From Gemmatimonadota bacterium (GTDB taxonomy: Bacteria > JAAXHH01), in assembly GCA_026702745.1 (NCBI GenBank), contig JAPPBT010000048.1:1-38275 (forward strand): 38,275 nt of DNA, in the 5' to 3' direction. Below the pieces are notes generated by a model, which made no database searches, was not told the origin of the DNA, and worked only from the letters and a program-made list of their open reading frames with translations. Positions 23,483 to 30,296 of the stretch are shown in pieces (position 1 is the stretch's first letter; every line of letters starts with the position of its first letter). A program made the translations under genes and the position numbers.

Positions 23483-24499
23483 TTAAGCATCCATGTCCAG
23501 GACCATCACCCAGGCCGGCGATGGTCCCACGTCGTACACTTCGAGCGGCGCAAGCGCGCCCGAGTCCTGGTCGATCCCGTAGGATGCCAGTTTACCCATT
23601 GCCTGGCCCGCGGCGTAGAGAAACCGGCCCTGTGGATCCAGGTTGAAGGCGCGGGGCGTCTGCTCGGTCGGCGCATGCCCGATGGCACGCAGCATCCCGG
23701 AGTCCGGGTCGATCGCGAATCCGGCAATGCTGTCGTGGCCCCGGTTGCTCACGTATATGAACCGGCCCGTTGGATGTATGTGGAACTGCGCGCAGGTGTT
23801 CTCGCCGGTGAAATCCGCGGGTAACGTCGACACCGTCTGCATCGCCTCCAGTGTTCCCCGGTCCGGATCGAAGCGGTAGGCCGTCACGCTGCTTGCCTTC
23901 TCATTGTCGACGTACAGCACATTCAGCTTGGGATGGTGGCAATAGTGCCGCGGTTCCGTATCCGGGGGCTGCTCCACCCGGGGCGGATCGTTCGGAATCA
24001 GCCTGCCGGTGTGCTCGTCGAACTTGAACTGGCAGATCGTGTTCGATTCCGACACGTGGGGCACGAAGGCGAAACGGTTCGACCGGTCGGTCTGTATGTA
24101 GTGGGCGCCCCGTGCGGTCTTTTGCCGGTCCACCGGCGGCGCCTGGACGATACCGCCCGAACCGATGGCATGGACGCCCGCCACGGCGTGCCCGTTGGAA
24201 GCCGACAGCAGAAAACGGCCGGTGTTGTCCAGGGACATGTACGTCGTGTCCCAGTCGAATGGCGTCGTACCCAGCAGCGTTATGCCGCCCGTTCTGCGAT
24301 CCAGGCTGTAGGTCTGTACCGACGGTACGCCGCGCAGTCCGGCGTACAGACGTTCAAGGCGGTCATCCGCAACCAGGGGCATCACGCCGGGGCCCGCGGC
24401 GACATCTTCATTAAAGGTCAGTGCGCCGCTGTCCGGATCCATTTCGTAAATGGCGATTTTGCCTTCGCCGGTTATGGACAGGTACATGTAAAACGCCAT
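23483..24499 (-). CDS. Lactonase-family seven-bladed beta-propeller (6-phosphogluconolactonase YbhE/Pgl-like)
   Basis: A 338-residue propeller with the repeating blade phrase D-P-D-S-G-A-L (IAIYEMDPDSGALTFNEDV, YSLDRRTGGITLLGT, FDEHTGRLIPND, FDPDRGTLEAMQTVSTLP, FAIDPDSGMLRAIGH, YGIDQDSGALAPLEVYDVG). Conserved family pieces include GRFIYVSNRGHDSIAGF and GRFLYAAGQAMG. It probably hydrolyses a sugar lactone or related ester. The ATG at 24499 (MAFYMYLS) has AAGGGG 7 nt upstream; no export signal is seen, so it should be cytosolic. It is the first gene of the operon with the amidohydrolase and the DapA-family lyase. Confidence 0.88.
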   Translation of the reverse strand: MAFYMYLSITGEGKIAIYEMDPDSGALTFNEDVAAGPGVMPLVADDRLERLYAGLRGVPSVQTYSLDRRTGGITLLGTTPFDWDTTYMSLDNTGRFLLSASNGHAVAGVHAIGSGGIVQAPPVDRQKTARGAHYIQTDRSNRFAFVPHVSESNTICQFKFDEHTGRLIPNDPPRVEQPPDTEPRHYCHHPKLNVLYVDNEKASSVTAYRFDPDRGTLEAMQTVSTLPADFTGENTCAQFHIHPTGRFIYVSNRGHDSIAGFAIDPDSGMLRAIGHAPTEQTPRAFNLDPQGRFLYAAGQAMGKLASYGIDQDSGALAPLEVYDVGPSPAWVMVLDMDA

Positions 24500-24649
24500 C
24501 AAACGCCCCTTCCCACGCAGTGGAAATCGCACCGGACCGCGGTCCAGGAATTGCACGTATTCGGGCCAACCTGTTTTCCTGATAACAGAAAGGCAATGTG
24601 CAGACCGGCCCCGATACCGTCAAGGTATCATTATCCGCGAGATCATCCG

Positions 24650-24712
24650 CTCCGGCCGCGACATCAACCACTCCGGCCGCGACATCAACCACTCCGGCCG
24701 CGACATCAGCGC
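24650..24712. repeat. Three 21-bp tandem repeats overlapping a gene end
   Basis: Units at 24650-24670, 24671-24691 and 24692-24712 start CTCCGGCCGCGACATCA; the first two are identical and the third differs at its 3' end. The third unit contains the stop codon of the DUF4382 lipoprotein gene (TCA at 24706-24708, minus strand), so the array may derive from expansion at that gene's 3' boundary. Confidence 0.92.
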
Positions 24713-25584
24713 CTGGCGAGGATGATGTCCTGGCGGGTGGTACTGGCGGTCGTCACTTCGACGATTTCCGCTGACCAGGCTTCGGTTTCTTCGGTCTGCG
24801 GAACGTACATGGCGTAAGACCCGGCCGGCATGAAGAAAGCGGAATAACGGCCCGTGTCGTTGGATCGTACCGTCACCGAATCCGTCCCGCCGGGTTGAAA
24901 GAGGGTAACCGGGTAGCCGGGCAGCGGCACATCGTCCCGGAGGACCGCGGGCGTGCCGTTATCGTGCTTGACGGTACCGGATACCTGTCCCGAACTCGCC
25001 AGGTCGACCAGGCGGACCACGGGCCGAAACCTGAAACCGGTGATGGCATGGACCTGCCGCGTGTCTCCTTCGAGGGTGATCGAACGCATGGGGTCGAAAT
25101 CGATGACCGCATCGGCCTTTCGGTTTCGCTCAACGACTACGGGGGTAGTACCCTGGACGACGATCTCCACGCTGAGCGGTGGCGAGAATACCTCGCTGAA
25201 CTGCGAACCGTTCGTCAGCGTCACGGTTACGCCGTCGAGTTTGAGCCGTGCCGCGTCGTACCTGCCTTCGGCCACGGAGAATACATCCAGGATACGGGTT
25301 TCGCTCCCACCCAGTTCGGCCAGGTCGATCGTGTGCGGCAGAGCGCCAGGGGTTCCGTACTCGCTGTTCGCGGCGGAGCGTACGGCCATCTCGGAGAATT
25401 GCAATACGATGGATTCGACGTGCCGCCGGTTCGGAGACTGCGCCGCTAGCCGGATCTGCAGTTCGCTGATAACGCTGGACGTCGGCTTGTCGCACGCGGG
25501 GGTCGTGAACGCCAGGAGCGTAAACGCCAGGAGCGCGAATGCCAGGAGAAGGATCTGACGGAAAGGACGGATTCGAGTTTTCAT
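24706..25584 (-). CDS. DUF4382-type lipoprotein
   Basis: A 292-residue exported protein. It opens MKTRIRPFRQI, then a leucine/alanine/phenylalanine signal helix, then a lipobox-like TTPAC with the modifiable cysteine at about residue 31. The mature part shows DUF4382 features: ELQIRLAAQSPN, VESIVLQFSEMAVRS, TIDLAELGGSETRILDVFSVAEGRYDAARLKLDGVTVTL (in pieces), IDFDPMRSITLEGD and GFRFRPVVRLVDLAS. It ends with a carboxypeptidase-regulatory-like beta domain (SGTVKHDNGTPAVLRDDVPLPGYPVTLFQPGG..., NDTGRYSAFFMPAGSYAMYV). It is probably anchored in the outer membrane facing the periplasm or surface. The start at 25584 is the one that gives a proper signal peptide. It is divergent from the metal-transport module. 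Confidence 0.8.
   Translation of the reverse strand: MKTRIRPFRQILLLAFALLAFTLLAFTTPACDKPTSSVISELQIRLAAQSPNRRHVESIVLQFSEMAVRSAANSEYGTPGALPHTIDLAELGGSETRILDVFSVAEGRYDAARLKLDGVTVTLTNGSQFSEVFSPPLSVEIVVQGTTPVVVERNRKADAVIDFDPMRSITLEGDTRQVHAITGFRFRPVVRLVDLASSGQVSGTVKHDNGTPAVLRDDVPLPGYPVTLFQPGGTDSVTVRSNDTGRYSAFFMPAGSYAMYVPQTEETEAWSAEIVEVTTASTTRQDIILARR
25505..25549. repeat. Three 15-bp tandem repeats encoding the lipoprotein signal helix
   Basis: Units GTGAACGCCAGGAGC (25505-25519), GTAAACGCCAGGAGC (25520-25534) and GCGAATGCCAGGAGA (25535-25549). Read on the minus strand they encode the pentapeptide phrase L-L-A-F-x three times, so the hydrophobic core of the signal peptide is itself a minisatellite and can change length in whole 5-residue steps. 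Confidence 0.9.
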
Positions 25585-25715
25585 TTCATCCGCTTGTTTC
25601 GATTTCCCGGGGTTTCGACCATCGTGATCTGCGTTGAGGGCTGGTGGTGCGCCAGGTAGCCCTCGCAGCTTCCAGGAATCTGCTCGGCATGAACCAGGAA
25701 GCATATACATTTATA

Positions 25716-25743
25716 TTGCCAATAGTTGGTTGTATGCTATATA
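25716..25743 (+). promoter_or_regulatory. Candidate promoter of the DUF3299-ABC module
   Basis: TTGCCA (25716-25721), 16 nt, TATATA (25738-25743), 35 nt before the first start codon. The same AT-rich stretch has imperfect dyad symmetry (GTTGTAT...ATATAAC), which a metal regulator might read, but it is not a standard Zur box. Confidence 0.4.
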
Positions 25744-25777
25744 TAACGAACGGACGACCTCACAACCGGAGTTTTCG

Positions 25778-26293
25778 ATGATTGGCGCCAGCCGTAGACT
25801 ACTCTTTATTGCCGCCGCCTTGTTGGTCGTGGTGTCCCTTAGTGTTGTGCATGAACCCCCGGAGGCCGCCCCGAAGCCCGTCCCTGAGCCCCCGGTCGAC
25901 GCACCTCCATACGTACAGGACAACGAACCCATCAAGGTGGGCTGGCACATACTGGCCAGCCTCGACTACCGCACCGGCAAACCGGGCAAGGAGTTGGCGG
26001 CGCTAGACGGCAAACTGGTCAAGGTCCCCGGATTTGCGGTACCTCTTGAAGACTGGGCGTCCTCGGTGACGGAATTCCTACTCGTTCCCTATGTCGGCGC
26101 CTGCATCCACACACCGCCACCCCCGCCCAACCAGCTAATCTACATCGAGATGGAAAAGGACAAATGGGCGTTTTTGAACGGGTGGAACCCGGTGTGGGTC
26201 GAAGGCGTTATCAAGATCGAGTTGACCAAGAGTGTATACGGTTATGTCGGCTTCACCATCACCGGCAAGCGGGTTTATCCTTACGAGTACTGA
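25778..26293 (+). CDS. DUF3299-domain exported protein
   Basis: A 171-residue protein. The N-terminus MIGASRRLLFIAAALLVVVSLSVVH is a signal peptide or membrane anchor (about residues 7-24), followed by a proline-rich spacer (about 27-47). The DUF3299 domain follows: GWHILASLDY, LDGKLVKVPGFAVPLE, TEFLLVPYVGACIHTPPPPPNQ and the closing VKIELTKSVYGYVGFTITGKRV-like strand. The GACIH...PPPPNQ motif is the family hallmark, with cysteine and histidine that may bind metal. The ATG at 25778 has CGGAG upstream. DUF3299 genes commonly sit with a MacB-like ATPase and permease in zinc-regulated clusters of proteobacteria, the arrangement seen here. Confidence 0.85.
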   Translation: MIGASRRLLFIAAALLVVVSLSVVHEPPEAAPKPVPEPPVDAPPYVQDNEPIKVGWHILASLDYRTGKPGKELAALDGKLVKVPGFAVPLEDWASSVTEFLLVPYVGACIHTPPPPPNQLIYIEMEKDKWAFLNGWNPVWVEGVIKIELTKSVYGYVGFTITGKRVYPYEY

Positions 26294-26412
26294 TCTCTGT
26301 AACGGATTACCGCATGTAACGACGCGGACGACTGCATGTATACAGATCGCGCACTTGCCGAACCTAGGCCGCGCGGTTTATGGAGAGATTCGCCTTACAG
26401 GAAAGGTCATAG

Positions 26413-27096
26413 TTGAGCCACACTATCGACATACGGAACCTGCGCTACCGTTACGGCGACGGCCCCTGGGTGCTGGACATCCCTGAATTGACCGTCGAGC
26501 AAGGAACGCGCGCGTTCCTGTTCGGCCCCAGCGGCAGCGGCAAGACGACACTGCTCGGCGTGCTGGCGGGGGTCCTGGAAGCGAATGAGGGAGAGGTCAG
26601 CGTACTGGGCGAGGACCTCACCTCACTTTCGGGCGCACAGCGGGACGCTTTCCGTGCGGAGCACATCGGCTATGTCTTCCAGATGTTCAACCTCATCCCC
26701 TACCTGTCGGTGCTCGACAACATCACCCTTCCTGTGCGCATGCACGCGGGGCGACGGACCCGGCTGGACGGCACGGGCGTGAAGGAGACCGCCGCGCAGC
26801 TGGCCAATCAACTCCACATTGGCGATCTGCTGAAGAAGCCGGTTACCGAACTCTCGGTGGGGCAGCAGCAACGGGTGGCGGCCTGTCGTGCGCTCATCGG
26901 GGCGCCGGAGCTCATCGTCGCCGATGAGCCGACCTCCTCCCTGGATTTTGACCGCCGCGAGGACTTCCTCGAACTGCTCTTCCAGGAATGCGAGCGTGCC
27001 GGTGCAACGCTGGTGTTCGTGAGCCACGACCGCACCCTTGAGGGCATGTTCTCCCGTACCATATCGCTCCCCGACATCAACAAGGCGGTAAACTGA
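26413..27096 (+). CDS. ABC transporter ATP-binding protein (MacB/LolD type)
   Basis: A 227-residue nucleotide-binding subunit. Walker A GPSGSGKTTLL (about 36-46), Q-loop region YVFQMFNLIPYLSVLDNI, signature LSVGQQQRVAACRALI (about 149-164), Walker B ELIVADEPTSSLD and H-loop VFVSHDRTLE are all intact. N-L-I-P-Y-L-S-V and the short length place it with MacB/LolD ATPases that drive FtsX-type permeases. The start is a TTG at 26413, supported by AGGAAAGG about 8 nt upstream and by the protein beginning SHTIDIRNLRYRYG. Its stop overlaps the permease start by one base (TGATG), so the two are translationally coupled. Confidence 0.95.
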   Translation: MSHTIDIRNLRYRYGDGPWVLDIPELTVEQGTRAFLFGPSGSGKTTLLGVLAGVLEANEGEVSVLGEDLTSLSGAQRDAFRAEHIGYVFQMFNLIPYLSVLDNITLPVRMHAGRRTRLDGTGVKETAAQLANQLHIGDLLKKPVTELSVGQQQRVAACRALIGAPELIVADEPTSSLDFDRREDFLELLFQECERAGATLVFVSHDRTLEGMFSRTISLPDINKAVN

Positions 27097-29021
27097 TGCT
27101 GGTTCTGGACCTCGCGCTCAAGTCGCTCCGCAACCGCGCCTTCAGCACCTCGCTCACGGTGGGCTCCATCGCCCTCAGCGTCGCCCTCCTGGTGGGCGTC
27201 GAGAACGTGCGCGTGGGCATGCGTGAGAGTTTCTCCAACACCATAAGCCAGACTGACCTGATCGTAGGTACCAAGGGCGGCACGATTCAGCTGCTGCTGT
27301 ATTCGGTCTTCGGCATGGGCGCGCCGACAGAGAATGTTTCGTGGGAGGCTTACCGGCAGTGGGCGGAGCACCCCGCCGTCGAATGGACCATCCCCTACAG
27401 CCTGGGGGACAGCCATAGAGGGTTCCGGGTCATCGGCACGAACGATGACTTCTATCGCCACTACCGCTACCGAGGCGGCCAGGAAGTCGCGCTGGCGGAG
27501 GGACGGGCAAGCGAGGACCTGCTCGACGTGACCCTGGGCGCAGACGTGGCGGCAGAATTGAACTACTCGCTGGGTGACGAGATCGCCGTGACGCACGGGC
27601 TCAGCGAGGTGGGTTTCCTGGTCCACGACCACATGCCCTTCACGGTCGTGGGTGTCCTCGCCAAGACGTTTACCCCCGTTGATCGCGCCCTCTACGTGAC
27701 CCTCGAAGGTATGGAGGCCATCCACCTGGAGGACGACGGGCACGACCATGAGGCGGAGGCGGCTTCGGCGGATGACGGGCACGACCACGAGGCGGAGGCG
27801 GCTTCGGCGGATGACGGGCACGACCACGAGGACGATACGGCTTCCGCGGATGACGGGCACCATCACGAGGAAGGGGAGGCGGAAGTCGACGGGCACGACC
27901 ACGACGAGGATGCGGCCGATGACCACGCAGGACACGACCATGACGATCATGCCCACGACGAGGATGCGGCCGAAGACCACGACGGACACGATCATGACGA
28001 TCATGCCCACGACGAGGATGCAGCCGACGACCACGACGGACACGACCACGAAGAGGATGCAGCCGATGACCAAGCCCATGACCACGATCACGAAGCCGAG
28101 GTAGCTGCTGCTGGCGAAGGACACGACCACGACGGACACGCGCACGAAGAGACGGAGGAAGCCCCGGCGGACGACGGACACGACCATCATGCCCGCGACG
28201 AAGATGCGGCCGAAGATCACGACGGACACGACCATGACGATCATGCCCACGACGAGGATGCGGCCGAAGATCACGACGAACACGACCATGAAGAGGATGC
28301 AGCCGATGACCAAGCCCATGACCATGATCACGAGGCCGAGGTAGCTGCTGCAGACGACGGACACGACCACGAAGAGACAGGAGCGGTCCAGACTGACGAC
28401 GGACACGCGCACGAGGACGACGGCCATGCACACGTGGAAGCGGAGTTATCGATTGAGGACGTCGAAGTCAATCAGGTGACGTCGTTCTTCGTAGGCACGA
28501 CCGACCGCAGGGACGTACTCCAGCTGCAGCGCGAAATCAACGACTTCGAGGACGAGCCGATGATGGCCGTGATCCCGGGTGTCGCCCTGAACGAGATGTG
28601 GCGCAGCCTGGGTTACGCCGAGACCGGCCTACGGTTGATCTCGATCTTCGTCGTGCTGGTAGGGTTGCTGGGTATGCTGGTCTCGCTCTACACTTCGCTC
28701 GATGAGCGTCGACGGGAGATGGCGATCCTGCGCGCTGTCGGAGCCGGGCCCAAACGGATCGTCTCCCTGCTGGTGCTCGAGTCGGTGTGCCTGGCCGCCG
28801 CGGGGGCACTCGCCGGGTTCGTGCTGGTGTATGTGCTGCTCCTGGCCGGACAGTCCCTGGTCGAGGCGCAGGTAGGGCTCTTCATCCCGATCAGCCCCCC
28901 CGGCTCGATCGAGTTACTCTTCCTGGGCGCCGTGGTGACAGCCGGGTTCCTGATCGGTTTCGTACCCGCCCTCAAAGCCTACCGCACCGCCCTCCACGAC
29001 GGGCTGACGGTGCGGACTTAA
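27096..29021 (+). CDS. FtsX/MacB-type ABC permease with a very long His/Asp-rich periplasmic insert
   Basis: A 641-residue inner-membrane permease. The first membrane helix lies at about 18-38, followed by a periplasmic MacB-PCD-like domain (about 40-205, with DLIVGTKGG and VVGVLAKTFTPVDRALYVTLEGMEAIH). Residues about 213-449 are almost only Asp, Glu, His, Ala and Gly, with about 50 histidines in phrases such as GHDHEAEA, DDHAHDEDAA and DQAHDHDHEAEV. The periplasmic domain resumes (VNQVTSFFVGTTDRRDV) and three C-terminal helices form the FtsX domain (about 520-635, with SLDERRREMAILRAVGAGPKRI). The usual family length is about 400 residues, so the insert adds about 235. A zinc- or other divalent-metal-binding loop is the likely role. 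It is the last gene of the DUF3299-ATPase-permease module. Confidence 0.93.
   Translation: MLVLDLALKSLRNRAFSTSLTVGSIALSVALLVGVENVRVGMRESFSNTISQTDLIVGTKGGTIQLLLYSVFGMGAPTENVSWEAYRQWAEHPAVEWTIPYSLGDSHRGFRVIGTNDDFYRHYRYRGGQEVALAEGRASEDLLDVTLGADVAAELNYSLGDEIAVTHGLSEVGFLVHDHMPFTVVGVLAKTFTPVDRALYVTLEGMEAIHLEDDGHDHEAEAASADDGHDHEAEAASADDGHDHEDDTASADDGHHHEEGEAEVDGHDHDEDAADDHAGHDHDDHAHDEDAAEDHDGHDHDDHAHDEDAADDHDGHDHEEDAADDQAHDHDHEAEVAAAGEGHDHDGHAHEETEEAPADDGHDHHARDEDAAEDHDGHDHDDHAHDEDAAEDHDEHDHEEDAADDQAHDHDHEAEVAAADDGHDHEETGAVQTDDGHAHEDDGHAHVEAELSIEDVEVNQVTSFFVGTTDRRDVLQLQREINDFEDEPMMAVIPGVALNEMWRSLGYAETGLRLISIFVVLVGLLGMLVSLYTSLDERRREMAILRAVGAGPKRIVSLLVLESVCLAAAGALAGFVLVYVLLLAGQSLVEAQVGLFIPISPPGSIELLFLGAVVTAGFLIGFVPALKAYRTALHDGLTVRT
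27941..28370. repeat. 240-bp imperfect tandem duplication inside the His-rich permease segment
   Basis: Sequence at about 27941-28130 recurs at about 28181-28370, offset by exactly 240 bp (80 codons), with scattered mostly third-base changes. Both copies encode DEDAAEDHDGHDHDDHAH, then EEDAADDQAHDHDHEAEV. Shorter repeats (units encoding DDGHDHEAEAASA, 39 bp) precede it at about 27732-27830. All repeat lengths are multiples of three. Confidence 0.9.
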
Positions 29022-29144
29022 TTCAGGACGTACGATGCTTCGTTAATCCTGCTCCATGAACAGGATAGACTGCGGATTTGATTGGTAGTTGCACATTCGT
29101 CCAGCCAAGGCAAACGTATTTCCTGAAGCCAATTACAACTGATC

Positions 29145-29234
29145 CTACCATAAACATCCACCGGGTTCCATGCCGGGGCTGGGCGGCGTATCAACCACCC
29201 AGCACAGTAGGCTGTCGACGACTTCGAATTCCAT
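29145..29234 (-). CDS. Candidate small ORF (29 residues)
   Basis: A minus-strand ATG at 29234 is preceded by TAAGGAGATACGG, a near-ideal ribosome site. It opens a 29-codon frame, MEFEVVDSLLCWVVDTPPSPGMEPGGCLW in two parts (MEFEVVDSLLCWVVD, TPPSPGMEPGGCLW), ending in TAG. Codon third positions are mostly G or C, as in the neighbouring genes, although the flanks are AT-rich. It occupies the 326-nt gap between the permease and the membrane-protein gene, divergent from the latter. No family is recognised. It may be a peptide, a leader, or chance. Confidence 0.4.
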   Translation of the reverse strand: MEFEVVDSLLCWVVDTPPSPGMEPGGCLW

Positions 29235-29272
29235 CCGTATCTCCTTAAATCTCAGCGTATTTTGTTTTTCTG

Positions 29273-29301
29273 TTGACATAAACGTTTTTATACTCTATAA
29301 T
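29273..29301 (+). promoter_or_regulatory. Consensus sigma-70 promoter
   Basis: TTGACA (29273-29278), exactly 17 nt, TATAAT (29296-29301): a perfect match to both hexamers and ideal spacing, 46 nt before the start codon of the membrane protein/regulator operon, with AAGGAG 7 nt ahead of that ATG. Confidence 0.85.
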
Positions 29302-29347
29302 TAAGAGTAATCACTAAATAATAGTTCTCATCAACAAGGAGTACATC

Positions 29348-29917
29348 ATGTCTGACATAGGAAAACTCAGGGAGGATCTGGCCTTTGTCCGTGACGCAGC
29401 ACACCGTTCGGACAGCGTCCCCTTCAGCTCCATCTATGTACTTTGGGCGGTCATTATACTCTTTGGCCTACCCATGTCCGATTTTGTCGACGACAAAAGT
29501 TGGATAAGGTGGTACTGGTGGGTCGCAGCTCCTGTCGGATTCCTCCTGTCCATGTGGCTCGGGTCACGGGCATGTGCACGCATCGGCCAGGCGGATATAG
29601 AAAGAGGGATGCGTTGGGTAAAGCATTGGCTGGCATACATGGTCACGGTCGTACTCGTTGGGTTATTGGTCACGGGAGGGAAGTTAACCGGCTCCGGCAT
29701 TGGCGCTCTCTCGGTGCTTGTGCTCGCCCTGGCCTATTTTTATGCGGGCCTGCATCTGGACCGGCGTCTCGTACCGGTCGGCATAGTGATAGGAATCTGT
29801 TTCCCCGTCATCCTTTATCTACCGGGGTATGGCTCGACCGCCTCGGGTGTCGTCATTGCAGGAGCTCTTTTGGTAGCAGCATGTCTCGGTAAGGAAAAAC
29901 CAGATGCCGCCGACTGA
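29348..29917 (+). CDS. Hypothetical multi-pass membrane protein paired with a winged-helix regulator
   Basis: A 189-residue integral membrane protein. After a soluble N-terminus (MSDIGKLREDLAFVRDAAHR) there are about five to six hydrophobic helices, roughly 29-45, 58-74, 94-112, 118-135, 140-158 and 163-180. Aromatic residues lie between helices 1 and 2 (SWIRWYWW). I do not recognise a named family. The next gene overlaps its 3' end by 14 nt and encodes a winged-helix regulator. Membrane protein/winged-helix pairs of this kind are common and often co-regulated, the membrane partner possibly modulating the regulator. It is driven by the consensus promoter at 29273-29301. Confidence 0.8.
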   Translation: MSDIGKLREDLAFVRDAAHRSDSVPFSSIYVLWAVIILFGLPMSDFVDDKSWIRWYWWVAAPVGFLLSMWLGSRACARIGQADIERGMRWVKHWLAYMVTVVLVGLLVTGGKLTGSGIGALSVLVLALAYFYAGLHLDRRLVPVGIVIGICFPVILYLPGYGSTASGVVIAGALLVAACLGKEKPDAAD

Positions 29918-30230
29918 TCCCGACGTTTCGTCTCTGCAGGAACTGGAGTTCCTCGCGGGACTCCTCGAACACCGTGTTCGCCTTGCCATCTGTGTCCTGC
30001 TTTCGAAGCACGAAATGATGTCATTTAGCAGGCTAAAACAGGTCCTCGATGAGAAGGACGGAAGCATCGGTACGCACCTGCGCAAGCTCGAGGATGCTGG
30101 TTACCTGTCGATCGAAAAGACGTTTCGTGACCGACGCCCCGTGACCTGGTACCAGCTCACCGAAGAGGGCAGACGTCGTCTGAAGGATCATGTGTCAAAT
30201 CTGATGCGGTTGATTGAGAGATCTGGCTAA
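29904..30230 (+). CDS. Winged-helix transcriptional regulator (HTH_34/MarR-like)
   Basis: A 108-residue DNA-binding protein made of one winged helix: LEHRVRLAICVLLSKHEMMSFSRLKQVLDEKDGSIGTHLRKLEDAGYLSIEKTF in order, then the wing RRPVTWYQLTEEGRRRLKDHVSNL. The S-F-S-R-L-K-Q-x-L...G-x-x-x-x-H-L-x-K-L-E-x-x-G-Y pattern is that of small regulators of the PF13601 group. The ATG at 29904 lies inside the upstream gene, so translation is coupled. It probably controls its own promoter, whose strength (perfect consensus) makes repression likely; the effector is unknown. Confidence 0.9.
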   Translation: MPPTDPDVSSLQELEFLAGLLEHRVRLAICVLLSKHEMMSFSRLKQVLDEKDGSIGTHLRKLEDAGYLSIEKTFRDRRPVTWYQLTEEGRRRLKDHVSNLMRLIERSG

Positions 30231-30234
30231 GCGG

Positions 30235-30250
30235 TAGAAACCAGTTTCTA
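30235..30250. terminator. Short hairpin between convergent genes
   Basis: TAGAAA-CCAG-TTTCTA, a perfect 6-bp stem just after the regulator stop codon, in the 66-nt gap between convergent genes. It lacks a clear run of T on either side, so termination is only possible, not shown. Confidence 0.3.
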
Positions 30251-30296
30251 TCGGAAGTTAGAAAACGGTTGGAGAGGAGCATCCACGACGGGGTTC

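Noticed and set aside
24613-24629. GATACC-GTCAA-GGTATC hairpin as a terminator or operator
   Set aside because: Perfect but short stem with no T-run on either side and not positioned at a promoter; nothing further supports a role.
24650-24712. Possible attachment site or CRISPR
   Set aside because: Simple head-to-tail 21-bp tandem repeat without spacers; no integrase nearby.
26808-28433. 541-codon minus-strand frame with repeated VVVS/VIGCIL phrases that look like membrane segments
   Set aside because: It is the complement of the GAC/CAC (Asp/His) repeat in the permease; valine/isoleucine runs arise automatically from that.
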